A stretch of DNA of 64,000 nt from Varanus komodoensis (Eukaryota > Chordata > Lepidosauria > Squamata > Varanidae), in NCBI RefSeq assembly GCF_004798865.1, contig NW_025336565.1, positions 1,157,495 through 1,221,494 of the forward strand. Reading direction: 5' to 3'. Positions 1 to 10,600 of this stretch are shown one piece after another. A model generated the notes under the pieces. That model was given only the letters and a program-made list of their open reading frames with translations, searched no databases and was not told the DNA's origin. The translations under genes were made by a program, and so were the position numbers. Numbering within the stretch: the stretch's first letter is position 1; the number at the start of each line of letters is the position of its first letter.

Positions 1-421
1 GGGGGGGCAGGAAGTTGGGGCGCCCTGGCGGGCGGGCGGGCGGGTCGGGGGCGCCGGCGCGGAGGGGGCCCGGGAGCCCGGGGTCTGCGCGGCGGGCGGG
101 CGGGCGCGCCGCTCCCTGCACTTTGCGGGGGAAATTCGGCGGCGGGCTCCGCGCCGCCCGGTCCGGTGGGGGACACGTGGAGCGGCTCGGGGCCGTTCCC
201 GGGCAGAGGCCGGGGCGCCGGCGGGGCTGATGGGCGCCGTGGCCTCGCGGGGAGCGACCCGCAGAGCCTTTCCGGCGCCGCCTGGGGGGGCTGGGGGGGG
301 CTCCGCGCGGGCGGCTCGCTGGCCGCCCTCCTCCGGGACCGCGTCCGCCGCACGGGGGGGCCGCCGCCGCCGCACCTGGTGCCCGCCGCGCTCAACGCCC
401 CTCGGCTTCTCTGTTTTCCAG
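1..421 (+). other. PHF23: PHF23 intron 1 (3' part), CpG-rich
   Basis: Extremely GC-rich sequence with GGGC tandem units near position 30-45, ending in a pyrimidine tract and the AG acceptor at 420-421. The first coding exon of PHF23 (in human a short exon beginning MLEAM) is not visible, so it should lie before the window. No open frame here looks like protein. Confidence 0.7.
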
Positions 422-3400
422 ATCCACCTCCAAACCTCAAACCGGAGTCGCAGGTAAAGTGAAAGTGGGGGGGCTGGTTGCTCGCGCCTCCAAGCGCCCC
501 TCAAATGAGGCAGCCCCGTCGTGGGGGGGCGGGGGGCAGCTCGGTCGGGAGGGCGCTGCCCTTGCAATATCCCAGCATGTGCTCGGCTCCGGTCAGCTAA
601 GAACCAGCCGGCCTCCCCACACCGCTTTGGGTCCCAAGCCCCCCGGCTTGCATTCCTCGCCCCCCAGTCTCGTTGGGGGCTGCCGGAGCAGGGAGGCGGC
701 GTGGCTCGCTCATGTGCCCATGGCGGCTGCGGGGGGCCCCCCGCCCCATCGAGCCCCCGCTGCCGTCGGGGGCGCGCGTGGCTTCCTCAACCCTTGCTCT
801 GGAAGAAGATTTGCTGGGGGGGGGGGGCGGCTCTGTGTGTTCACCTGTGCCTCTCCCCGTCCCCCCCAGCCCCCCGAGAAACGGCGGAGGACCATCGAGG
901 ACTTCAACAAGTTCTGCAGTTTCGTGCTGGCCTACGCGGGCTACATCCCTTCCACGAAGGAGGTCAGTCCGGACTCCCGGGACCAACGGGCTCTGTGACC
1001 GGCCGGGCGCATGCATCCCCCCCCCCCCGCTGCGAGCAGGAGCTTTCTTTCATCTGCTATCTGGGAGCGTTGGGCAGGGGGTGGGTGCGAGCTACCCTGG
1101 TAGCCTTCCAGCTGCAGGATCCGGCGCTGAAGAGCAGCCGCTTCGCCCCTCCGCCGCCTCCAAGGCCCATGCGCCCCCAGCCCGCGGCTGGCAGGGAGGG
1201 CTTCCCTCCGCGTCGCGTCGCTCTTGGCCTTCGACTCCCGGGCGGCGTTGTCTCCTGCAGTCTGCTTGTCACAACAGCCGGAACCCGTGAAAGTGGCGAC
1301 AAATGCCTGTGGGAACTACACATCCCAGAATGCTCTGAGCCATGGCCATTTTGCTGAGATCCCAGGGGTGTTGCTTGTTGGGGAATGCAGGCAGCCGCTC
1401 CGGCTCCGGAAGCGAGGGGGCGGACATCTCCTGGCGGCTTCTGCGGCCGAGCCCCCGGCGGGATCCGGCGGCCCTGCTCTGCGTTCCAGTCCCGGCTTTC
1501 TCCAGGCTTGAAGGCCAGGTTTGGAAGGTGGTAGAATTAGGTTCGTAATCGCTTCGGAGAAATGATCGGAGTTTGGAAAGCAGCCCGTGCCCACGGCTTC
1601 TGGGGCAGCTGCTGGGGGTGAGATTCAGCACCGGGGGAGAGCCTGCCTGAGTTTTTCTGTAGGGATCGGGAGTTTCGCTCGTGCGTTCGTAGCAAGGGAT
1701 GGAAGCCAACGGCAAAGACAGCCTTGGACTAGCAGGACAATTTCCAAGTTATACTTCGAGTGTTTTGGGTACTGAACTTTAGCACTGATGTGAGAGAACA
1801 CCAGTGTGTGCGCTGCACACCTGCCTTGTGTGAAACTGATAGACCTTGAGCGCCACTGAAAAAGTTGAGTCAGCTTGTCATGCACAATTCTTTGGGGTGG
1901 TAAAATGTATTCATGTATCAATAGTTTTCAATATCTTTGTTCCCTCCCCACAAATTTAAAAAAGTAATTTTTCCCAATAAAAATGTCTACAAAATATATA
2001 ACATTTAAACCTTGTTAAGGGCAAGATGATGGGAGAAAAGGCCTGCAGTCCCCAGTATTCAGCCAACACTCTTGTCCATCTAAATGCGCATGCACACCTG
2101 TGCTTTCGAGGCTAGGATAAGCTGGGAATAATACGCCCTTTTCTGCCTAACTAGCATTGGATCGCTCACTAGTTGTGTTTGAATTCTCTCCCTTGAATAT
2201 TTCAGGTCAAATACTAGTGATATGTTGAGTTAATAATGCAGCAGGTACATTATTAAATACAGTCCAAAGAAGGATGCTTGTGATGCTCAAGGGTCTTATG
2301 TAAATTAACTTACATAGGAAAGTTTTCCAGAAATTTTTCCAATTCAGCATCTTCCGGGAAACCCGTCCCACTGATGGCCAGCGGTCCCGCTTAAGGGTCT
2401 GTGCTTGTCAGTCCCAAGGAGGATCGCTTGGTTCTGTCAGCCACCAGCTTCCTTATGGATCGGCTGCGGATATTTTAGCCCACCTTTGCTGGTCTAGGTC
2501 CCACAAAGTTGTGTCCAGGAGGTTTGTTGGTTCTGCCACCAGCAATTCCCCTTTTTCTTCCATCCGTCATGCAAGGAATATCCCTTAAACCCAACCCTGT
2601 TAATTTTGCTGCCACGTTTGTTCCCACCTGGGCATATCTTATGCACCAGGGACTAGCCTCTTGTGAGGTCTGACATGCATAGACTAACGAGGAGGTAAGC
2701 TGCTTCTTTAAAAAAATAAAGTGGAACCAGCTGCCCGGAGAGGTGGGGGGCTCTCCCACACCAGAGACATTCAGGAAGAAGCTGGGCAGCCCGCTGAGTG
2801 GGGTGGTATGACTGGGTGTCCTGCGGCAGCAGAGGGTGGACTCGATGGCCCTTCCAAATTTAGAGCTCTGTGACTCAGGTAGCAAAAGGAAAAGTACACA
2901 GAACAAAGACGGTTACGTCTTTTCAGTCTTCACAGTGTAGTAGCCAAATGTCCCAGCCGTCCCTTCATCCCTTCTTGTCTGCCTCTTCCTCTCGATGACC
3001 GATTCGGGGTGATCCCAAGCGGTCCGTGCAGTGTGAAGAGGCGGGAAGCTTGGCGTGAGCCCTGCGATCCAGTGATCCTCTGGGGGGGCCCCGCACTTGT
3101 GGGGCTGGGCCTCCTCTCCACCCCGCACAGCTCCTTCAGCTCAGTCGGTTCCGGGAGCCGCGCCACATTCCGGGCCCCAAACCGACACTCGCCGTGGGCC
3201 TCCTTTCGTGGCAGAGCCCTGCCCGGCTGCTGCGACCTCCGGGGTGCCGTGCAAGGCAGGCCTTCCCTGTGGCACCCGTTTTGTGGGATGCGCGCTCCCT
3301 GGGTGGGGGAGGCACCAGCTACGGCCAGTTTCAGGTGCTGGTTTGTCCTCCTCAGCCTCCCCAGCCGTGTGGCCCAGTTTGATGAGCGCTAGTTCTGGGT

Positions 3401-5606
3401 TTGAAGACGGCAGTCAAGAACGGTTCTTTGCTTTTGTCTTTAAATGTTACTTAAGGCGGACGTTTTAACCTGTTGGTAAACGGTTTGGCAGTGGACGTTC
3501 CTCCTTTAAATATTTGCACTGTAAACAGCTCCAGGGCAGCTTTCCGCCCAGCTCCTTCCGGAGCCCTAGTCCAGGCGACGACGTGCCCGCCTTCTCTCCC
3601 CCCGCAGGAAAATGACTGGACGCCCTCCGGCTCCAGCTCCCCGCTCCGCCCGGAAAGCGTGGTGGACAGCGACGGCTGGGAGTCGACCCATTCGGACCTG
3701 CACACCATCGAGACCTTCGTGAAGAAGGCCAAGTCCTCCAAGAAGAAGGCGGCCTTCCGCCGCCTCAAGTCCGACAGCTCGCTGCTGGAGAAGATGAAGC
3801 TCAAGGACTCCCTCTTTGACTTGGAGCCCGTCAGCAAGCCGCAGCCGCCGCTGGCCGGGCCCAGGGGGGGCCTGGACAAGAAGAAGGACAGGCGGAACCG
3901 GAAGGTGGCCCTGGAGGCCGGGGGCGCCAAGCGCAACCGGGGCGAGCCGCTGGGGGAGAAGCGCTCGCGCATCAAAAAGAGCAAGAAGCGGAAGTTGAAA
4001 AAGGCGGAGCGCGGCGAGAAGAAGCACAAGGCCTCCCTGAGCGAGACGGACTCTGAGGAGGAGGCGGGGGCCGCGGGCGCAGCCACGGCGCTGGCCTCGG
4101 TGCAGGCCCCCCCAGAGCTCCTGGCGGCCGGCTTCCCCCTCAAGCTGGAGGAGCGGGAGGGGAAGGGGGGCGTCAGCACGGAGACCAGCCAGGACGGCGA
4201 GGGCAGCTCCAGCGAGGGCGAGATGAGGGTGATGGACGAGGACATCATGGTGGAGTCCGGTGAGGGGCCGGGGCGCCGGGACGGCCCCGTGGGCTTGGCG
4301 GTGGCGGCACCGGGCACGGCCCCCCCAGCCTGGCACCGCCGGAAGCGCCGGCCGCGGCGGCCCCACACCTCCAGGGCTGCCAGGCTGAGGGGGCCGGGCG
4401 GGGGCGTGGGGTGGGATGGGCTTGCTTCCCCCAGCACTGAGGGCCGGGCGGGGGGTTGCTCGGCCGCCTTCAGCTCCCCTTCCTTGGCCCCAATGGGGGG
4501 AGGCAGCGGACGACAGCCGGAAACCCCTCGCTGAGGCTCGGCGTGGCCCGGCCGGGGCGGCGGCTGCCCGACTGCGTCCTGTGTGCGCGCTTCCCCCGCC
4601 TGCGGTGTGTTAAATGTACAACGCCGTAATTACACCCGGGATATATTTGCGGTGGACGCAGTGACCAAACGACCGGGCTCCTGTCCTCGAGTGGCCCTTT
4701 GTCTCCCCCTCTGGGTTAACGACAGCAGGCGTCCCGCTGGGTCAGATCCGGGTCTGTCCAGACCGGACTCCCTCGCGGGATCGCAACAGGCATCGTTTGC
4801 GTGGCCGACTCCCGCCTGCCTGCCCCGTGTCTGAGAGGGAGAGCTCACGGGCGGATCCGGCCCGCCACGAACAGGCCGCCCCCGGGAGCCAAGCGCAGTC
4901 GCGCCTCCTACACGTGCGGGACAGACCCCGGTGCGCTCACGTGCGCCGGCCTGGTCTCGGTCGCGGAGCTCCTGGAACTTTGCCCGCTCCCTGGGGGATT
5001 CGCGCTTGAGTCCAGTGGCCGTCCTCGCTCCTTCCGGCACCGCGGGGGCTGAGCAGGCAGCGGGTGCCGAGCAAGCCGACGTGAAGCGCGTGGCGTGGCT
5101 GCTCCCGCTCAGCGTGGCTCCGCTTGCTCTTGCGCAGCTTCTCGGCGCAAGGCACGAGTCTTGCCCCCAGCGGCTGGAAACGGGGCACGGCCCCAGCCAA
5201 GCCCATCTCGCAGGCCCTGCGCGCATCCACGAGTTTCCCCGGCCCACACTAGCTCGTGCTGGGGGCGTGGGGGTGGTGCGCGTTGGAAGGGCTACCCGCA
5301 GCGGGGCGGCTGTGAGGCGTGGGGCTCGCCCGGTGCGTGACGCAGCTCTGCCTCTCCTCTGCAGGGGACGACTCGTGGGACCTCATCACGTGCTACTGCC
5401 GGAAGCCGTTTGCGGGCCGGCCCATGATCGAGTGCAGCCAGTGCGGCACCTGGATTCACCTCTCCTGCGCCAAGATCAAGAAGACCCACGTCCCGGACAT
5501 CTTCTACTGCCAGAAGTGCAAGGAGGGCTCCCGGAAGCCGCCCCCGGCCCCCACCGTTCCCAGCGCGACGGCGGCCGTGGCGCCCAGGGGAGGCGGCGAT
5601 CCCTAG
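422..5606 (+). CDS. PHF23: PHD finger protein 23 (5' end outside window)
   Basis: Coding exons: 422-453, 870-962, 3608-4259, 5365-5606; all junctions have GT/AG and keep frame, giving 338 complete residues plus a split first codon. The N-terminal part carries the conserved [24 protein letters not shown] block. The long third exon has the [14 protein letters not shown] motif, a basic nuclear-localisation stretch ([19 protein letters not shown]) and the acidic [16 protein letters not shown] segment. The last exon encodes a C4HC3 PHD finger: cysteines in CYC and CSQC, His in WIHLSC, final CQKC. From family knowledge, PHF23 is a nuclear protein whose PHD finger binds H3K4me3; it also restrains autophagy through the E3 ligase LRSAM1, and its PHD is the part kept in NUP98 fusions. 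Compared with the human protein the long glutamate run after DSEEE is missing and replaced by an Ala/Gly-rich stretch. Identification is firm from sequence and synteny. Confidence 0.97.
1315..1333 (+). promoter_or_regulatory. ZNF143-like motif (ACTACACATCCCAGAATGC)
   Basis: Matches the ACTAYRNNNCCCR promoter consensus bound by ZNF143, followed by the AATGC of the longer form. It sits inside a PHF23 intron about 350 bp downstream of an exon, so it may mark an alternative promoter or be a remnant of the dispersed element with the same arm. Confidence 0.3.
2690..2880 (+). repeat. CR1-like LINE, 3' fragment
   Basis: The run from tggaaccagctgcccggaga through ggtggactcgatggcccttc is the usual 3' terminal part of amniote CR1/L3 elements in forward orientation. 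It is eroded, with no intact frame. Confidence 0.7.
4260..5364 (+). other. PHF23: PHF23 last intron
   Basis: GC-rich intron of 1.1 kb. Two CACGTGC boxes occur near 4911 and 4939. No exon, repeat or RNA was recognised. Confidence 0.75.
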
Positions 5607-6026
5607 CGCGGGGCGTGGGAGGGTGGCTCTGAGCCGGGCTGCCCCCCCGCGGGGGCAACGGACTGGACGGAGTGGGAGGGCTGCTCTGGAGGGCCTTGCT
5701 TCTTGGGAGGCCGGGAGAGAGGTCTTGGGTATTTGGGGTGGCGAGAGTCCCGGCACCAGGGGCCGGGGGCCGCACCCCAGGAATCGGCTGGCTCCGGCTG
5801 GCGGTTCCAAGCCCCTCGCCTCACACCCATTTCCCCTTCTGGGGCCGATCGAAGGCCACCTCTGTGTTCTGTCAAGGCCAACCTTGATGTGTGGGATGTG
5901 AAGCAAACCATCGGGACGGCTCCTGTGCATACTGGGATGCGCCCCGTGTCGTGGGGAGCGCTGGGAGAGTGACACGGAGGAGGGCCGGCAAAGTGGGGTG
6001 TGCTGCTCCCCCCCTTTCCCCCCATC

Positions 6027-6051
6027 CTCCCTCCCTCCCTCCCTCCCTCCC
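6027..6051 (+). repeat. (CCCT)n microsatellite
   Basis: About six uninterrupted CCCT units inside the PHF23 3' UTR. Confidence 0.85.
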
Positions 6052-6770
6052 GTTCCCGGGAAGTTCAGCTGTAAATAGATAGAAAGCAAACTCTTTTTTT
6101 CTGGGTTGTTTGTTTCCCAGTTGGAAAGGTTTTTTTTAAGTTTATATCCTTGTTCCTGACACCTCCAAACATTTATTTTCTTTGTCCTGGACAAGGGGTG
6201 AGGAGTAGAGGGTGCCCACGGGGAGAAACTGGGCAACGACCCAGAAAGATTCCTTGGACCCGCATTGCTTTTCTGTGGTTGGGGGGCGGTAGGGGTTCAA
6301 GTTGTTCCCATTAAAATTGCACACACACACATTCTCTAGGATAAGGGAGAGAACAGTTGGAAGGAGGGGAAACAGAATTTGCTGATCCCCAGTGTTAACC
6401 CGCCCCCCCCCCCGCCATGAATTCTTCGAGGCGGTGGAGCCGGTCGGGAAGACCCTTGCGATTTTGCTGGTATCAAAAGAAAAAGGGGCAACTTGTTTGT
6501 GAGCCAACTTCCCGCCCGCTCCCGCCGACAACGGTTCCAGCGGAGCCAAGGTGCTGGAGGAGCGCCGGGTCGCGGGGGGCCAGGAAGCCCCCGACCGGGA
6601 CCCCCAGGTCGCTCCGCCCGAGTTGCCCCCTGCCCGTCGGGGGCTGCTGGCCGGGGTTTCCCGCGGGCTCGGTTTCGTTTTTCCGGCTGGGAAGGGGAGG
6701 GTCCCCTGCCCAGTGCGTCCATTTTTGTTCGAATATTTGCAACCGTGTACATGGCAGAGTTTTCGATGTA

Positions 6771-6776
6771 AATAAA
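6771..6776 (+). terminator. PHF23: Poly(A) signal AATAAA of PHF23
   Basis: Canonical AATAAA followed within about 30 bases by a GT-rich stretch (gtggcgtttgtacaggaggt). It is the only canonical hexamer I saw between the PHF23 stop and the DVL2 start. Confidence 0.8.
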
Positions 6777-7112
6777 AGATGTGGACCCTTGTGGCGTTTG
6801 TACAGGAGGTTGTGCACTTGCTTGGTGTTGGCGGGGCGGGGCCCCTGCGGGGGTGGCGGGGCAGTGCTGCCCGGGAGCCGCCCCCAGTGGGCCCCCGCGC
6901 CCCTCCGGGAAGGCCCCCCCCCCGCTGCAGGGCCCGGCCGAGCCTAGCCCGGCTCCGGCGCCTCTTCCCTTCCCGCCTGCCCCGCGTCCCCCCACCGCCA
7001 CATGGGGCCGGGCCGCGCATCGAGAGGGGAGCGCGGGAACGGGCCTCTGAGCACATGCAGAGCACGGCGGCGCGTGCGCAGAGCCGATCGAGCGCGTGGG
7101 CGGGCCTCCTGC

Positions 7113-7267
7113 TCACGTGACCGGCGGCCTGTTGCGGCAGGAGGACAAAGAAGGGGCGAGCAGCTTTCTGCGGCGTCACGGGCTGGGGCACGTGACTGGG
7201 TCGGGCGGCGAGGGAGGCTTCGCGGACCCGCTCACGTGACAGCCTGAGCGGGGGAGCGTCACGTGAT
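7113..7267 (+). promoter_or_regulatory. Cluster of four CACGTGA boxes
   Basis: TCACGTGAC at 7113-7121, GCACGTGAC at 7188-7196, TCACGTGAC at 7232-7240 and GTCACGTGAT at 7258-7267. GTCACGTGAC is the core of the CLEAR element bound by TFEB/TFE3 and is also a USF/MITF-type E-box. Four within 155 bases is far beyond chance, so the cluster is likely a real promoter element. Confidence 0.65.
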
Positions 7268-7270
7268 GCG

Positions 7271-7453
7271 ATGGCGGCGGCGGAGCTGCTTTACGCCGTC
7301 CCGGAGGATCGGACTGCAGCCCCCATAATTCCCCAGCCGGCGCGGCCGCTGCCTCTGCTGGCCGAGGGATCCTGGGAGCCGCAGTCCAGCCCGCCCGCGG
7401 CGGCGTGCTCGCGTCAGCGCAGGCCGGCCAATAGGGAGGAGCGTGCGCGCTGA
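7271..7453 (+). other. Possible upstream open reading frame of DVL2 (60 codons)
   Basis: ATG in good context (gcgATGg) directly after the last CACGTGA box opens a 60-codon frame (MAAAELLYAVPEDRTAAP..) closing at TGA 7451-7453, 168 bases before the DVL2 ATG. Another ATG at 7265 opens a 20-codon frame overlapping it. If transcription starts upstream of 7265 these would be uORFs. No protein family was recognised. Confidence 0.25.
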
Positions 7454-7620
7454 CGTAGCGCGCGTAGGGACGGCGCCGCGGACGTCGCCGCCGCGCCAGA
7501 CGAGCGCTCACGCCGCGCTGCCCGCCGCCCCGCCCCTCCCTGCCTGCCGGCCTGCCTGCCTGCCGTTCCCGTCCGCTCGCGGCGCGGCGGCTGCTGGTGG
7601 GCGGGGCCGCCGCCGTTGCC

Positions 7621-10600
7621 ATGGCGATGGCGGGGCCCGGGCCCGGCGGCGCGGCGGCGCCGGCGGGCGAGACGAAGGTGATCTACCACCTGGACGAGGA
7701 GGAGACGCCCTACCTGGTCAAGATCCCGGTGCCCGCCGAGCGCATCACGCTGGGCCACGTCAAGGCGGCCCTGGCGCGGCCCGGCGCCAAGTACTTCTTC
7801 AAGAGCATGGACCAGGACTTCGGGTAGGGGGGCGGGGCCCGGGGCGACCCCCCCCGGCCGGGGCGGTGTCCCGGAGGAGAAGCGCCCCCCGTGGAGGGGC
7901 GCCGGGAGGGGCGCCCTCCCGCCCCACGGCGCCTGCACTGGGCGGGGGCGGGGTGCCGGAAAGGGGCAGGATCCGCGCCCGGCCGGGCGCGCGGAGAGCG
8001 TCCCCGGGGGACAGCGTGCCCGTGTCTCCGAGGGACGTCACAGCGGCTGTGAGGGAGAGGGGACACCCTTTCCCATGTGCCTGGGCAAGACCTCAGGGAA
8101 GTGCCCCCGCTCGCTCGGGACACAGCGCAAGGCTGGAGAAGTCGAGGGGCCCAGGCACCTGGCCGAGAGTAGACACCCCCCCCCCAGCAAAGGTCTTGGG
8201 GAGGGGAGGGACCAGGCGTCCTGGGGAGAAAGTACTCGTGCCCCCCCAGAAGACACAAGGAGCCCCTGGCCTGGAGAGGCAGCCCTTCCGCCCTGGGAGG
8301 AGGAAGGGCCGAGGGGCCTGGGAATGGCGGCCGCCGCTCTGCCTGCTCCTAACCTTACGAAGAAAGGTGTGGCGGCGTCTCGAGGGGCATCAGCCCCCGG
8401 GCGATGTTATTCTGCAGCCAGCCCCACCTTTCAGAGGCCGAGCATCCAGGAGGAAAGGGGGACCCGGTGCCCACAAGAGGCGCTGCCCCTTTCACCACTG
8501 GGCTATGTACAGACATCTGGACAGACCCCTCCCAGCTTATGCTTCCCCCCTCTGGGGCCCCAGGTACCCAGAGCACGCCTGCACCGCTTTTTGGCTTGCC
8601 CGGAAGGGCTTCCCTCCCCGCTCGTTCCCTTGCCCCACAGAGGCGGATGGGCCTGGCTTGACCCCGTGCTTGCAGCGCTGCTTCGCTGACGGCGTCTCTC
8701 TCCTCTCTGCTGAAGGGTCGTGAAGGAGGAAATCTCGGACGACAACGCCACGCTGCCCTGCTTCAATGGCAGGGTTGTTTCCTGGGTACGCAGTCGGCGC
8801 ATCGGTCCACATCCGGCGCTTGCAGAAATCCCGGAGCCCTGGCCTTCCCCAGACCCCATCACTGACCCTACGAGCATGTGACACCGGATGCTGTCTCAGC
8901 CCTGGACAGGGATTCAAGTCCTGACCTGGTCGGAGGGTGGCTTTGACGGGGGGATTGGACCGGTTCCCGGAGGAGGAGGCTGGCTGCTAGGCCGGGTGGC
9001 TCTGCCTCCGTTGCCAGAGGCCCTCTGCAGCCCTTGCTGGGGAACATGGGTGGGGAGATGCGGTGGCGCTGCCGCCCTGCTTCTGGGTTCCCCGTGGCCG
9101 CTGGTCGGTCACTCTGCGTCCGATCTGGCATGGCTTTTCGTCCCCCTGCTGCATGGAGGCCTCTGGGTGGCTGCTGTGGGAGACGGCTCTGGGTGAGAAA
9201 AGGGTGCTTGGATCCCGCAGAGTCGTCCTCCTGTCCCAGAGCCCCTGGCTTCCGGTTCTGGGGCGTTTGTGGAGCCGCCAAGTATTGGCGTGGCGGCCTG
9301 GGCGCCTCCGCCTGCTGCGAGGGCGCCCCCGGGGAAGGGGGGCGGCGCTGTCCGTCATGCCTCTTCATTCCCTTTGTGTTATGCAGCTTGTGTCTTCGGA
9401 GTCGCCCCAGCCAGAGCCGCCTCCGCCACTGCCCCCCCCAGAGGTACGACCGGAACCTTCCCCCCCGCCTCCCCCGCTTCCTCCGTTGCCTGTGGAGCGG
9501 ACCAGCGGCATCGGGGATTCCCGGCCCCCCTCCTTCCAGTGAGTACGGGGGGGTTGGGCGCAGGATCTGGGGCGGGGGCCGGGTTCGGCTGCAGGAGGCG
9601 ATGTGGCCCTGCGGGGCTCCTGGAGCCACAGGGGGCGCCCGGGGGAGGCACCCGTGGGGTTGCAGTGTCCCCAGGAGAGCTTTCGGGGGCCCCGATCGTG
9701 TGGCGGCTGGTGGTGGAGGAGGGGGTGCTGTGATTGGTTTAGCAGGAGGACGGTTCCCTTTCTTCTTTGCAGCCCAAACGTTTCTGGCAGCCATGAGAAC
9801 CTGGACCACGAGACGGAGACGGAGTCTGTCGTGTCCTTGCGGCGGGAGCGGCCACGGCGCAGGGAGAGCCTGGAGCACGGGGGTCGGTGGCTGCCGGGGC
9901 TTCCCTCCTGGGTCCTTTCTCCGTCGGCTGGGCGGGGGTGACGGCGGGGCGACGGCCCCGAGCGCGTCGGCCCAACGGCTGTCCCCTTTTCGCCCCAGGT
10001 GGGCACCGGCTGAATGGGCAGTCGCGGCTGGAGCGGCACCTGGCTGGCTACGAGAGCTGCTCCACCCTGCTCACCAGCGAGCTGGAGACCACCAGCCTCT
10101 GCGACTCGGAGGACGACGACACCATGAGCAGGTGGGCCGCGCGCAGCTGTGCGTGGAAACCTCTCCCCACTGAGATCTCGGGCACACAGAGGGCGTCGTA
10201 AGGTTGGGCGTTGTGTCCCAGAGGTGTGGGGGGGGGGCAGTGGCGGTCTTTGGGCTCCTCACATCCCGGACCCTCTTTGCGAGGACTAAGGGGCCAGCAA
10301 CGCCCCGGGCCTGCGGCTCTGGACGCTCACGCAGGACAAGGAGGGGGATCGTCCTGATGGGGCACCGGCAGGAGGGATAGCGGGCCTCGCGGGGAAAACT
10401 TGCTTAAGGACAACGTGGAAGAGGGTGCAGAACGGAGGGCAAAATTTCCTGCCGGTAGGAAGTTAGTATTTCCCCCTTTCGGTGATGGCCTCTCCCTGCT
10501 AAAACTCTTTCGTTCGAGTGTCTCTTTGGCTCTACCTTTTTTACTTTTGAGTGGGCCTTAAAAGTATCTTTTTTCTAAAACGATTTTTACTAAGAAGCGT

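Larger units (their letters stand above)
963..3607 (+). other. PHF23: PHF23 intron between second and third visible exons
   Basis: A 2.6 kb intron. It falls from GC-rich at its start to an AT-rich stretch around 1760-2340, then holds a CR1-like fragment (2690-2880) and becomes GC-rich again. An ACTAC..CCCAGAATGC motif lies at 1315-1333. No further exon was recognised. Confidence 0.8.
5607..6776 (+). other. PHF23: PHF23 3' untranslated region
   Basis: Runs from the TAG stop to the poly(A) signal. Contains a CCCT tetranucleotide run (6027-6051), a short CA run near 6320 and a C-run near 6403. The last stretch before the signal is AT-rich, as expected for a transcript end. Confidence 0.75.
6777..7620 (+). 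promoter_or_regulatory. DVL2: PHF23-DVL2 intergenic CpG island and DVL2 promoter
   Basis: Only 844 bases separate the PHF23 poly(A) signal from the DVL2 start codon. The interval is CpG-dense with no obvious TATA box and contains a cluster of CACGTGA boxes (7113-7267). Transcription of DVL2 probably starts in the second half; the exact start cannot be read from sequence. Confidence 0.7.

Noticed and set aside
7597-7620. In-frame GTG upstream of the DVL2 ATG as a possible start
   Set aside because: The ATG at 7621 has a better context and the upstream residues are not part of any known DVL N-terminus.
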